From assembly GCA_025769875.1 (NCBI GenBank), contig JAGFNK010000026.1, positions 124,001 to 188,000 on the forward strand: a stretch of 64,000 nucleotides of DNA. Reading direction: 5' to 3'. This document shows, piece after piece, positions 33,202 through 45,257 of this stretch (within the stretch, counting starts at the first letter, position 1; every line of letters starts with the position of its first letter). The translations under genes were made by a program, and so were the position numbers. The DNA comes from Russula earlei. Taxonomy: Eukaryota; Basidiomycota; Agaricomycetes; Russulales; Russulaceae. The notes under the pieces are model-generated. The model ran no database searches and was not told where the DNA came from. It saw nothing but the letters and a program-made list of their open reading frames with translations.

Positions 33202-36200
33202 ATGCAGGAAGTTCATTCAAGAAAGCGTCCTCACATAAGTGATTCTGAACCGCTTCCGTCTAAGAAACGCGCTGTCTCAGTCAACGGTACAACTCTGCTT
33301 GTTAATGGTAATGTACATCCCACAGCAGAGGAAGAAGAAGAACCTAGAGATCAGGATTGTTTAGAGGTCCTTTTCTGTCTTCCCCACTTGTGTCAGCCAA
33401 CTTAGTCTCCTTTCCAGCAATTCCGTAAGGAAGCCATTTTCCGCCGCATGAGGCACTACTCGCGAGAAAATCAGCGGAGTCAGGCGCGAATCTCAGAGCT
33501 AGAGCGTCTTAAAAATTCCTATGAGGCGAGTCTCGCAGTTATGGGAGCTTGCTGGACTCAGGTTTGCTACTCATTCCGTTCATTTGCGGATTTACTCTTA
33601 CATCCCTTCCAAGCTGGTCGATACAATAAGAGCCCATGTGAAGTCTGACCTCTCGCCACCTTCAGATGACGACGTTGAAGGTATGTCGTGGGTGCAGCCT
33701 TCAAAGTACCACTCGCGTTGATTCCCTTGGAAGATTTGTTCTCTCTTTCAAAGAGGATATCGTCCGAAGATAGCCCCGCTCTTGCTGCAGCGTTCGAGGA
33801 AAAAGCACGATCTACGCACAAGCTGGTTGCAGCCTTTGTGCAGTTGAATGGTGCCAATCCTTTGAAGGACGAGATACACAGACAATATCAGCGGTCTCAA
33901 ACCGAGGTGTGGCAGTCGTTTCACTTTATTATGAACGCGAGGTACTAATCGAATCCGAAAGTGCACGGCGTTGCGTTCCGAGCTTGAATTGACGAGAACA
34001 AACCTGAAGGACTGCCTCGCACAGCGTGATCAATTCCATTCCGACCTCGCCGCGGCTGAGATGCGACTAGATCGATTACAAAGCCGCACCGTTCAAGCAA
34101 TACATGGTCGCTCACAAACTCCACCGAAGGAGACGGATGAAAAAAATGACGAAGTTGTGGTGGAGGAGGAAGGTACGAAGGAAGAAGAGCGAAAGGAGTC
34201 CTCTCCTGCAGTGAGTGGCCAGTTTATCGGTGGGAGCTTTTCTGATTTTACTTTTACTCCTTTATCTGACCCTAACCTAGCCAACCTCTGCGCTCGCTCC
34301 CATAATGCCTACTTTGAGCGAATTGCAAGAGTGGCAGGACATTGCCAAAGCTCGCGAAGCTAAGATCCGTGAACTGGAGTCGAACATCGAGAGTTTGCGA
34401 CATGACAACCGTATGCTGACTGTAAGATGTCCTTACGTTCGGAGGAATCCAACTGACTTCTTTATAGCAAAGTGTTCCATCTAACGATGCTATTTCAGGA
34501 ACAGAAATCTACAAGGCATTAATTGAGAGGATTTCCCACCTCGAATACATTCTGAAGGAGAAGGAATCACAAGTCAACTCGTCTGCTTCTGAGGACCCGA
34601 AGACCCCATCACCTTCTGAGTCTAACGACGAGGAACTGGTTCGTTCAGCTTCTCATCGCGCGGTGTCTCATCTACATCTATAATACAGAGGGAGAAGGAG
34701 CGTCGAGCCGCAGAAGAGAAACGCATCCAGGAAGGAAGCCGGCTACGCAAGCAACGCGAGCAGTTGACTGCCGAACTGAACGAAGTCAAGGCGCAACTCA
34801 TCAAGCGACAGTCTCTGGAAGAGATGAAAACGCTTGTTTCATCGTTTAATGTAAGTATGCGCTTTTGATTCGTAGTCAGAGTGCTGATAGTTGACACAGA
34901 ATCGGGTGGAAGTTTATCAATCGGAGGTATCACGGCTGAAATTGTTACTCGCTGCGAAAGCAGGAGACGCGGAGCTCGTCAATTTTGTCCGAGAGGAAAG
35001 GTCCAGAGACATGGTAGAATTGAGGAAAGCTCTCATGTAAGTGCTATCTACAAAGGCTCGAACCTGTAACGTAACGTCCGGTTCACAGAGCATCCGAAGA
35101 TCGCGTTTCTGATCTCGAAAAGCAACTCGCTGCGCTTTCCGAATTGCACCCTGACATCTCTCAATACATACGAGCTGAGGCTGAATCTCAGCAACAATTG
35201 GTTGCCGCGAATAAGCTCATCGCCCAATTTCACTCAACTTTTGGGGATTCTTCACAACTACCACCAGACGTACGGCATCTGGTAGAACAGCTCAGGTTGA
35301 GAGAGGAAGAGGTGAAGGCCCTACGGCTGCAAGATGCGCAGCACGCAGATGCAGAGGTTGCGTTGTACGATGAGATTGGAAAGTTGTCGGCTGCATGGGA
35401 ATCCTTGCAAGTACAAGTTTCCAGCAAGGTGTTTGACCTAGCGGCCGCAGAAGAGAGGATAATGAAGGCAAATCTTGATGTGAGTCACACTGTTTCTCAA
35501 CCTCACGATTATTGTTCATCACGTTCTTGGGTTGCAGAAAGCCAAGGCAGATAATAAGTTCTTTGCGGCCATGCGAGAAAAGGAAGCCGTTGAGAACGAA
35601 CACAAGCATCTCGCGCGGACCAATGAAAAACTCCTCAAACACGTCTCCAATTTAACAGATGTTGATAAGGCAAACACGAATCGGCTGGTATGCACAACAT
35701 AATTCTACTCGTCAGGACTCACGTGATTGGCAGGCCGTAATGGACCAATCCGTATCCGCTGCCAATGCGAAAGCGGACGCGTTTAAGAACCGTATCTCGT
35801 CTCTAGAGATGGAGCTCTTTCGAGCCCGAGTATCACGTGTGGAACTTGAGACGGAAGTCTCCCATGTACGTTGGAATCCATACTTCCGGGCATTAACTCA
35901 TATTTCCTCTCCAGTACCGGAGGGTCATTGATGATGGAAAGAAACCGTTTGCAGAGCTCTCGACGGAGCTCAGGAAGACGCAAGAAGCACTCTCAGTTGC
36001 GAACCTAACTCTTGAGCGGCACAGAAAAGCTGGGGAGAACAAACCTATACCATTATCACACAAGGAGGTGCAACTACAGAAAGAGGTAGACAAATGCATG
36101 GTGAGTGCCAGAACGTAACTTCCTGCTCAAAGCACGCGCATCCTGATCTGTCATTTGCAGAGCATCCTCAAGTGTTCAACCTGTAAGCAGAACATGCGCT

Positions 36201-36394
36201 CGACAGTTCTAACGAAGTGCCTGCACAGTGCGTTTTAATCGTAATCTCACTTTGATATCTGTGACCAAGACTTCGCTCGGTTAGCGTTCTGCAAGTCATG
36301 TATTGACATGCGTATTTCAACACGGCAGCGCAAGTGTCCTGCATGCAATCTCGGGTTTGCCCAATCAGAGGTGCAACAGTTGTACTTCCAATGA
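33202..36394 (+). CDS. BRE1: BRE1, E3 ubiquitin ligase for histone H2B
   Basis: Bre1 acts in the nucleus with the E2 Rad6 to monoubiquitinate histone H2B. ATG 33202 starts MQEVHSRKRPHISDSEPLPS with a KKRA nuclear-type basic motif. Next comes FRKEAIFRRMRHYSRENQRS, a family signature. A long coiled coil spans about 33.45-36.1 kb in many short exons, for example EWQDIAKAREAKIRELESN and LEKQLAALSELHPDISQYIR. The C-terminal RING finger is complete: CSTCKQNMRSTVLTKCLHT, then FCKSCIDMRISTRQRKCPAC, ending QSEVQQLYFQ. The intron inside the RING is best spliced to TTAG at 36284, giving CLHTFCKSC. Most junctions were checked and keep frame. The promoter side is a long CT-rich tract (33120-33185), common in fungal promoters. 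It lies 165 bp downstream of the fusion gene and converges on uS9m. Confidence 0.93.
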
Positions 36395-36619
36395 ATGTCG
36401 TATTCATGGTTGGAGTACTGAGTACTGATTATGTGACGTGGACTTCACGCGCTGAGCTTTTTTTTGTGTTTTTACGTGCCTAGTGTCATACATTATCATT
36501 CTTTTCATTATGAACCAGATTTGCAGGAATGAATCCATTGTTCGCCACATCTGGCACAGAAAGTACTGGTATTGGAAAAAGACAACATGGCACGGGCAGA
36601 GATAACAAGTAGTCCAAGG

Positions 36620-37770
36620 TCAGCGCTTCACCCAGGCGTACTGATAAAACGTGAGGGACAAGAAGAGCGCGTTGAGAACAGGCGACTCACCCTTTTGCGT
36701 GCTTTGGCGAGGCCAGGTTTTTTCCTCTCTACCATGCGAGGATCTCGTTTCATGAGTTTGGCTGAAGAGAGTGAGAGTGAATACGGGTGAAGAATTTGTA
36801 AGAGCTCACCTGCTCGAAGGACGGAGTCGACTTCGGGCACATGCGCAACAATGCCTTTCGCGATACCATGCGCGATGGCGCCTGCCTGGCCAGTCGTGCC
36901 ACCGCCACGGACAATTGCAAACACGTTAAACGCACCGAGCACGCCAGCTAGCTTGAGCGGACGCACGACGCGCTCACGGTCTGTAGGCGTAGCAAAGAAT
37001 TTGTTTAGCGGAACGTTGTTGACCAGGATCGTCGTCGTCGTCACCGGGACGTGCGGGGACGCAGCAGGGGACGGTGCGAAAGCGTCATCCACCGCCGGCA
37101 CGAGGAGATCCGCTCCGCCTGAGCTGGGTGTCGGGCCTGCTGCGGTAGTTACTACTGTATGTGCAGGTGCAGGGGCCGCAGGTTCGTGCACGGGGATCAT
37201 CCAGACGCGTGCGGCGCTTTCCTTGCGTTTGCCGACGGTATATGAACGGCCGTAGCGGTCGAGTGGGATGTGCTTCCGCACGGTACGCGAGAGGACGTTC
37301 GCCTTGTCTTGGCGCTCGAAGAGCGCGAGCACGGACTGGATGCCCTCTGCGAGCGGGGGGTACCCCGCTGCGGAGGCGATGCGCGCACATTCCTCGAGGT
37401 CAGCGAGGACGGAGATCATGCGGCGGTAGCGAGCTGTCGTGAGAGCGCCAGAGAACATCGCGGCCAGGCTCTGGCGGTTGCGCCAGAGATGGTGGGCTGC
37501 CGGGAGGGAGGCGCGGGCGAAGGCCGGCAAGGGGAGCAGCTCGAGGGTGGAGAGCGCGCGGCGAGAGCGTTCTAGGGCCGTTTCGAGCTGGTAGAGGTGG
37601 TCGTAGTAGCTCGCACGAGAGGTGTAGAAGGACGGCGAGTCCGGTTTGGGCTTTTGGCGGGAGCGGTGGGAAGGCGCGGGTGGTGCATCCGAGACATTTT
37701 CGAGGGAGGCTGGGGGGACGTAGGGCGTTGAAGGATGTTGCCAATTTCCTGAGACTTATGCTGGGCGCGT
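36620..37770 (-). CDS. Mitochondrial small-subunit ribosomal protein uS9m (Mrps9)
   Basis: The C-terminal part is a clear uS9 domain: YTVGKRKESAARVWMI, VNNVPLNKFFATPTDRERVV, RPLKLAGVLGAFNVFAIVRG, GGTTGQAGAIAHGIAKGIVA, KLMKRDPRMVERKKPGLAKA, ending RKRYAWVKR. Two introns (48 and about 48 nt) in this part keep frame; the second gives the family's C-terminal YAWVKR end, with the stop at 36620-36622. A Pro/Thr-rich insertion lies between MIPVHE and VNNVPL. The N-terminal region (SPSFYTSRASYYDHLYQLET and ALERSRRALSTLELLPLPAF) is typical of the mitochondrial version. The start is unresolved. The nearest in-frame ATG (37803) is followed by an in-frame TAA at 37756-37758, and no ATG lies between, so a further 5' exon with an acceptor at about 37750 is likely. 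It is divergent from TFB1. Confidence 0.88.
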
Positions 37771-37906
37771 AGGGGTCGCCGAATGGTGAGGGCGGCTGAA
37801 CATGAAGCTGGAAGGAGCAGGCAGCAGACAGAGTGGGGGACACGAGAAAACCAGCTTATCTAATGAAAAGGAGCGAGCGCTGGTGCGAACGCGTGCTCAT
37901 TTCTGA

Positions 37907-40249
37907 ATGTCGACGGTCTGCGCCGCCAGAGCCTCGTACAAAAAAATCCCTGGGCTTTTGGAGCTTACCTCAACGCATCTTCAATGGACTCAGGATGGAA
38001 AGAAGGCTCCCGTCGTGCGCGTGCCGCACGCTGAGGTCTCTTGTGCGTCTGTCCTCTGAAATCTCCCCCCTGACTGGATTGGGGGTCACCGTTTGACGGC
38101 TTTCATCCCCCATCAGCACTGTTCTCCTCAAAAGAAGGTGCTGCTCAAGTGCGTCTCAAGGTAGGCCTCGAGAATGACAGCAACGGCCACAATTTTACGT
38201 TCACTTCACCCCCGCCTCTGGCACTCACGGAACGCGAGACGTTCAAGGCGCAGCTCACGACCATCATCAGCAATAATCGCGCCGCACGCGAAACGGGCGT
38301 GCTACCACTCCCACAGCAGAGCATCGATGTTCATGCCGCTCCGTCGTCCCCCAACGGTGCTGCTCACCGCGCTCCCCCCCCTACGCCGTCGCGTCCATCG
38401 ACCTCTCGTGCCGAATCCGTCTCGAGCACCCGGGGGACGCCCGTGAACGACCCCATCAACGATTTTCGCATACGCAAAAAAGTCCTTGTCAAGACGCCGG
38501 AACTCGCGGCACTTCACCGCGAACTGGTCATGAGCGGTCAGATCACCGAAACCGAGTTTTGGGAGGGACGAGAGGTGCGCTCCACACCCTCGTGCGGAGG
38601 CGCATCGTCGTGTTTGACGTATGTCCGTGTTCAGCACCTCCTGCTCGCGCAGGCCGCAGTCGACTCTCAGAAGAAGGGTAGACCGGGTCAGCTAGTTGAC
38701 CCGAGACCGCAGGCCGTGGAAGGTGGCGAAGTCAAAATTGTCATTACGCCACAACTGGTACACGACATCTTTGATGAGTATCCCGTCGTTGCAAAGGCGT
38801 ACGATGAGAACGTACCGAATAAAGTCCCGTATTTTTCTAGTCCACCGTACACAGTTCTATGTCTCACATGCGATTTCGCAGCTGTCTGAAGCGGAATTTT
38901 GGAAGCGATACTTTCAGTCAAAGCTCTTCCATTCTCATCGAGCTTCCATCCGTTCCACCGCAACCCAACATGTTGTCAAGGACGATGCAATCTTTGACAA
39001 GTATCTAGAAAAACCGGATGACGGTATGGCCCTCCTCTATCCTGACGCTCTTCCCTGCCTACATATATCCCGTAGAATTGGAACCTAGAAAACGGCGAGG
39101 TGATGAAGTAGATACGTTCATAGATCTTGAGGCGACCCGTGAAGACCATGAAGAGGTTCGGAACTCGACACTGCACGACCCTCTCCACACGTGTGTTGAC
39201 AAAAATCATATAGACAGGGAACGAGAAGGATGTGACGATGCAGGCAGGAAAGCAGCGCGGGGCATTGCCGCTCATTCGTAGGTTTAATGAGCACTCTGAA
39301 CGCCTGCTCAAGTCTACCATGTGCGGTAGCCCACTGGAACGTTCCATCCGGTTTCTGAGGAGATTTCTACAGATCCATGGACGGCGCTGGTAAACGGCGG
39401 AGAGTTGACCCAGGGGATGCCAATGATGTGCCTGGCTTGCCTTCTTGACATCCACGTTAGCCTGTTCTCATTCGGCATAACTTTTTTTAGCCGAATAGTC
39501 AGTATGCGCAGATTGATCTCGCAGACTTACACAGCCCGGAGTCGTCAACTGGTATCGTGCTGGAGATGCAAGACCGCCAGCGCTACTTCGATGCGCGTCC
39601 CGGTGCTGGAGTTTCTGCTGAACAAGCTCCACGTCCTGTAAGGTCGTGCCATTTCCTCATGTGGTCACGGTATAATCGTGCAACAATAGACCGTGGACTT
39701 ACCCCCCGCGGTGCAACAAATGAGACGGGATGTCGAAGGATGGGAGGCACATCTGTCTCGGTGCAAGATTGACCGCAAAGCAGGAGAGGCTTCACTTGTG
39801 TCCATGACACAAAATGTGGCCGCGCGACTCGAGACTTACAAACGCAAAGCTGATATTCCGGAGGAGATATTCAGGCAGATGCGCACTTGCCAGACGGCTG
39901 CGAACGAGTTTCTGCGACAATTCTGGTCCGCGATCTATCCTCCCGCCGGAGAGACTCTAGGTGGGCCTACCACGCTCGCCCAAAAAACGGCAAAAGCGAC
40001 ACGCATGGCAGGTTATCTGACCAAGACCCCCGAGAAGGTTGCAGCGATCATTAGGGCTGCGGAGATGGCGGGAGTTGACCGAGGACGAGTGCAAACTGTG
40101 ATTCCATCTTTCCTTCGTGGTCGTCGAGCTGACGATCGTGATTATAGGGCATGCAGCCGACATTGGATGCAGTGAGCAAAGCGCTCCGATTCTGGGAGAC
40201 GAGGAAAGCAGCGCCAGCCGCTGGCGTGCCTGGTGCGCGTCGACCGTGA
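37907..40249 (+). CDS. TFB1: TFIIH core subunit TFB1 (p62/GTF2H1)
   Basis: TFB1 is part of core TFIIH, which acts in RNA polymerase II initiation and nucleotide excision repair. ATG 37907 starts MSTVCAARASYKKIPGLLEL, the N-terminal PH-like domain, continuing HLQWTQDGKKAPVVRVPHAE and, after an intron, LFSSKEGAAQVRLKVGLEND. Two BSD domains follow: HRELVMSGQITETEFWEGRE / HLLLAQAAVDSQKKGRPGQL and KLSEAEFWKRYFQSKLFHSH. Next are HVVKDDAIFDKYLEKPDD, DEVDTFIDLEATREDHEE and RRFNEHSERLLKST. The C-terminal helical region includes AARLETYKRKADIPEEIFRQ, ANEFLRQFWSAIYPP and, in the last exon, MQPTLDAVSKALRFWETRKA. The stop is at 40247-40249. All junctions inspected keep frame with 50-65-nt introns. It is divergent from uS9m at close range. 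Confidence 0.93.
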
Positions 40250-42031
40250 TAGAAGGGTGGACACTTTGCCAGCCATGAGCGATATTATTATACACCCCAT
40301 GGGACCATTGACATATTTTGTACAACACGCATCCACCACATAATCCTGACCTCCATTTTCGACACCGCAGCTCAGCTCGCTCCGCCTCCTGCCGCTGACG
40401 TGGACCTGTCTCCCAACACGACCCGTCAGAACAGCGGCTATGCTGAGATCTATCTCTCGGCTCTGTGAAGTGGAGGAATTCTTGAAATCACGGTCTGTAT
40501 TTCAGTCTGCTCATCATTAACCCGTGACTTGGTCATCCGTGACCACCTCTCCTTCCTGCCCATCATGTCTGATCCTCACTGGATTTCCTGAAAATTTTCC
40601 TCTTACATGATAATGAACAGGTTTGCCCCGCTTCTCTGCAGCTTGACCTTCATGAGATGGTTTCAAGTGGCTGTCACACCCTCATTGTTTTCAAGCTTGA
40701 CGCATGTCGTCGTCGATGCATATCAACACTCAATCATGATTGGATGTGTAGCCCTGCACATTCTGATTCAGAGTTTGGTGACTGAGGAGGGGACTCACCG
40801 TAGCGTAAAACCTATGCCTGCGGTATGATAGCCGTGCTCCCATTCACATATAACACCATACTTGCAGGTGCTGGTTCCCGAGAATCTTTCTACATTTTCT
40901 ACGCCGCCGTCTTGTTCATACGAGTCTGACTACTTCGATAACGAATTAATCTGCCTTATCAGCAGCTGACCACTCGATCTCCATAAGATGATTTCTCGAG
41001 CTCGCTGCTTTAGGCTTGCAAGCCTGGTAACGTCAATGCATCAGCATCAACTCAATCATGATGCCCAGCCCATCCGAGCCGGAATTCGCGGGTGCGGACA
41101 GCGATCAGGGGGGGGTTCGAGGGGTAGGAACCTGCGATAGTAAAAAGCCAATGGCTGCAGTTACAATTCTCTCCAACTGTGCTCCCATCCACTCCATACT
41201 CGCCGGTGCTGGTTACCGACAATCTTTCTACATTTTCTATCCCGCCGTCTTGTTCATAGACAACCTGCTATAAAAATCTACAATCCCGCTCATAGGTGAC
41301 GATGCGCACCTCCTCCGTTTTTGTCATGTTTTGTCTCGCCGTTGGCATCGCTCCATTGATCGCGCTTCCTTAGGTACGCTCACCCCGTCAAGTTCTCTTT
41401 CCTCCAATGGAGTTGACTTCACCTCGCAGAGGCTAAGAAGCCCAGATCCAGTACTGCGCAGAAGGGGGAAAGTCCTTTCGAAGGAGGAGAAGGCAAAGGC
41501 GAAGGAGGAGGGGAAGGAGGCGATACAGAGACAGAAAGCGGACTCATCGATCTTTGACCGAACAATTCGGTCACCACCAATGGTGAACAGCTGGGCCGAC
41601 CATTGCAGAACATGTGTGATTTGTAGAGAGGGCGCGGCCAAGCGACGCCATGTGGGAACTTGTAGCGCATGTCAAAAAGATCTTAACGGTCATAAGGTGT
41701 GCGATTCCCCCCTGTAGTATAGTCATGGCCAAGAGCTTTATCCACCACTGAGTTTGTCCTCTCCATTGCTGCCTGTCGTGTGATGTCAGCATGGCCGCCG
41801 TTCTGTTTTGACGTGTCGTGTTGGGAGCAGCGATTAACACGCTATGTCATGCGATGCTATTGGTGATAAAGAGCACGAACTATAGGTGGAAGTTTGATAG
41901 AGAATAATACCTGAGAAGTGTAGCTAGTCATCTGCGAGCGTGGGATTGGGTTAGTGGATGGAGGAGGGACCGCCGCCAGTGGGACTCACTCTGCCTAATT
42001 CCATTCTCAATCGATCACACCCACAGCTACG
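40250..42031. other. Intergenic region with a diverged duplication, no supported gene
   Basis: Short open frames here have no family resemblance. The longest, a Lys/Glu-rich stretch at 41331-41717, has no ATG at its start and no homologue I recognise. Two imperfect copies of a segment lie about 340 bp apart: about 40718-40930 and 41040-41275. Each holds GGTGCTGGTT(C/A)CCGA and TCTTTCTACATTTTCTA followed by GCCGCCGTCTTGTTCATA or a near version. Confidence 0.5.
40718..41275. repeat. Imperfect tandem duplication
   Basis: Unit 1 (about 40718-40930) and unit 2 (about 41040-41275) share the order ACTCAATCATGAT, then GTGCTCCCAT, then GCTGGTT.CCGA.AATCTTTCTACATTTTCTA and CCGTCTTGTTCATA. Between these blocks the copies have diverged by substitutions and small indels. 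The function is unknown. Confidence 0.6.
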
Positions 42032-43938
42032 ATGCCAAATCGTTTCCTCGTCCCCGCCCTCATTACAGGGATGATCCTTACTGTGCGTATCATTATATCC
42101 ATTCAAATTTCTATCCATTCGAATACACGCCGGCAGGGTGCTTGCAACTCGCTTTGGTCCAAGTACCAGGTAAAAGCTCTGCATCTCACACCGAACACAT
42201 CCTTATCCTTATCCTGTGTGCCATCCAGGACATGCAATGTGTAGAGAACTGTGATGATCCCGACCCGAAACACCACGTATTGTATGAACAACCAGTATGG
42301 CAGACCCTCCAGATGTTTCGTACGTCCCCCTTCCCGCATTCGCATTCTCTCCCCATGACTCATTCACCTGACTTCGTCCATAGTTGGAGAAATGCTCTGT
42401 ATGCAACTCCACTTCTGCCTGCCTCTTTCTCTTGTAACTAAACCTCTTCCACATCTGGCCAGGCTTTCTCCCAGTGCTCTACACGACTCTCGCATCGCGC
42501 TGGCGCGCTGCGTCCATTCATCTCTCCGACGAATCCTCCGAAGACACGCTCGAAGGCCTCTCTGAATCCCACAAGCCTCCGTCTGAGAAGCTAACGGGGT
42601 GGCGAGTCCTGCTGCTCTGGCTGCCTGCTCTGTGTGATCTTACCGGAACAACGGTCCGTGCCTTTCCTTTCCACAATCCCTACACGTCCTGAGCAGCTCG
42701 TATATGGGCCCCTTGCAGCTCATGAATGTTGGCTTGTTGTATACCCCCGTGTCGATTTATCAAATGACGCGCGGTGCACTGGTGCTGTTCGTTGGGAATT
42801 CTTTCAGTGCTTTTCTTGCACCGCAAGCTATACCTCTACCAGTAAGACCCGTGTCAGTGTCGCGTCACTTATTCATCAACGTACGCTTCAGATGGCTCTC
42901 CTTGTTGACTGTCATGGCGGGAGTGTCTTTGGTTGGGTTTAGTGGCTCCCTTATCAAGGATACTCTCAGCCCGATTGCTCCATCTCTCGTACACTTGTTG
43001 GATTCGATACCTGCTACTGCAACCCCCGCGGACCAGCCTATTAATCAGCCCGAGGCGTCCAAAGTCGTCATCGGTACTTACTTTTTGATGTCGAGTTTGT
43101 TTTCTCGCACTTAAGCAGCGATCTTGCGTTCCCACAGGAGTCTTTTTCATCCTCTTTGCGCAAATCTTGTGAGTAACGTTTATCTAATCCCGTTTTTATG
43201 TATTTATCATACCCCCCCTTTCAGTACGGCAACCCAATTCGTCGTCGAAGAGAAGATATTGGGACGATATAGTGTCCCACCTCTCCTTGCCGTTGGCTAC
43301 GAGGGCCTTTTCGGCACGATCTCTGTCCTCGTTCTCCTGCCCCTCCTGCCCCTCATCAACCTTCCCCCGTCCTCCCCTGCTGCTGCGTGGTTCGACCTCG
43401 TACGCGGTTGGCACCAGCTCGTCGACACGCCCAGCGTACTCCACTCTGGCATCGTGATCGCGTGCTCGATCGCCCTGTTCAACTACTTCGGCTTGAGCGT
43501 GACCAAGTACGTGAGCGCGACCGCGCGGAGCTTGACGGATACGTGCAGGACGCTCGCGATTTGGATCGTCAGCTTGTTACTGGGTTGGGAACTCCTCATG
43601 TGGCCGATCTCTGTCTTGCAGGTGGTCGGATTCGGACTGCTGGTCTACGGCACCGTAAGTGGTTCGGCGCTTGCGCCATTTCTTTGCATCTTCTTCTATG
43701 CCGACGAATTTCCCATTTTTGTTAGTTTTTGTTCAACAACCTCGTACAGCCACCGCCATTTCTGCGCCCCTCGGTCGCTGCGTCGGCGCCCACAGAGGCG
43801 GAATCGGAGGATGCGCCACTTCTGTCTGGCGACGTGTTGGGTGAGACAGCACGTTTGCCTGCGAACCTTAGCACGGGCGGATCTGACTTCGTGCCTCCAA
43901 AAGGACAGGGTGCCATTCGCGGCAGGAGCGGTCACTGA
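42032..43938 (+). CDS. SLC35F6-like multi-pass transporter (frame broken by one base)
   Basis: The drug/metabolite-transporter fold of SLC35F6 proteins is seen as about ten membrane segments. ATG 42032 starts MPNRFLVPALITGMILT. Next come GACNSLWSKYQ, DMQCVENCDD and YEQPVWQTLQMF, all hallmarks of this subgroup. Then GWRVLLLWLPALCDLTGTT, LMNVGLLYTPVSIYQMTRGA and LVLFVG. At 42794-42796 a GGG run puts the next conserved block (ILSVLFLHRKLYLYQ) in another frame; with two Gs instead of three the frame continues. The next exon (WLSLLTVMAGVSLVGFSGSL) fits only that second frame, given a 50-nt intron. Downstream are ATQFVVEEKILGRYSVPPLL, AVGYEGLFGT, SGIVIACSIALFNYFGLSVT and SATARSLTDTCRTLAIWIVS. The C-terminus (FNNLVQPPPFLRPS...) carries an acidic EDAPLLSG motif, which could be a sorting signal. 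The transported substrate cannot be told. Confidence 0.88.
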
Positions 43939-45257
43939 ATTCTTTTTGAGACATCATGGGGTACTTGGTTAGCTATTGCACTGCATTCCTTTTCCTTAGA
44001 CAGACCCGAGCCAACAGTTCAATCTACCGACACCAAAACATGTGTAGATGCCACATACGGACTCGCGCTCTTAGCACATTGCCCTGCGTCGAATGATTCT
44101 GACTACAGTTCCGGTCTGGTTCTTGCAAATATATTGACGACTTAGCCTTAGCTTGTCTTCCTTTGCGGCGTGCACTTGTTCTTAACTATAATCCACAAGA
44201 TTTTCGTTCATCGCCGTCGTTGCACCCTCATTGGAACGCGAGTGGTCGACATACGACGCCGCATTCGCGATGCGCACTCGTTATAACGAATGTGTATGCT
44301 ACTCTCACAGCAGAAATTCCGTGCCATGGACGGGACCCCTTCTGCACGACCGAAAAGAAGCGTCATAGCAATCCGACCCGGGGGTTGACCTGGGGGTCAG
44401 TCGACCACGACCACGACCGTGAATGGTAGTGAGACCTCACCTTGCTCAATTCCGTCGTGCCCCGTTGTCGCCTCCCCTTGCGCTGGGGTTCGACGATGGC
44501 TCTAGAGTTTTTCTTCCCAGAGCCCACCCATCATTGAAGGCGGCAGGGGGGCGCCTCGAAATACACCGATGTCGAAGCCCGTTCATGACCCCTTGGCTCT
44601 CGGCTGCGCGCGGCTCTTTCGCTTTCGCCTCAGTCCCTCCAACCCGGCCACCGCTTCTTTGGTGCAGAACGGACAGACCGGACCGGGCTAGTAAATAAGA
44701 AAAAAATGGTTGTCGTGTTTATTTTTTCCCCCAGTCAAAGACTGAGGTCTCATTCGTCTCATACGTGTTCCAACCACGTCCGTAGACAGGTCGGGCCGTT
44801 TGCCACCAGTGTAGTCTTTTTTAGTCAAAGACTGAGACCTATCGCCACACAACGATGGTGCCGAGGTCGTACAACGCGTTTGCGAGTCCCATCAGGTCCA
44901 GTTCTAGATCCCGGAGTAATTGGCTGCTCAGATCGCAAGGAATCAGTGGCGTTCGTGGCAACATGGCCGTTGTGGTGTGTGGACATGTGCGCGGGATTTT
45001 AAATTTCAAGGCTTCAGCCGTCGTGACGATGAGATCTAGCATGGACCAACCGTCACTTTAATAAATGAAAAAATATCTGATTGCCACCCTTCCCCGTCAC
45101 TGGGACACAAAAGGGCCATAATGAGGTGCACGCGCACTCGATGATCTCTATGATACAACGAAGGATGGGCCATCGCCGTTAAGACGTTCTTCTATTCGGC
45201 AATAGCTAGACGCGCTTGCATATGTCGCCGTAAGCAGGCCGCGGGCGAGTCGGGCGA
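43939..45257. other. Intergenic, with a possible LTR relic
   Basis: No gene is supported between the convergent ends of the transporter and CASP genes. At 44700-44860 two hairpin-like motifs, CAGTCAAAGACTG (44732-44744) and AGTCAAAGACT (44823-44833), lie about 90 bp apart after a T-rich stretch. They recall the two-hairpin layout of the Copia-associated LTRs at 7.5-8.2 kb, so a solo LTR relic is possible. Confidence 0.4.

Noticed and set aside
34200..34340. Apparent frame change in BRE1 before EWQDIAKAR
   Set aside because: A phase-0 intron ending CCTAG gives a continuous reading through SELQEWQDIAKAR.
41331..41717. 128-codon Lys/Glu-rich plus-strand frame
   Set aside because: It starts at a TTG, has no homologue I recognise and no splice context; probably chance.
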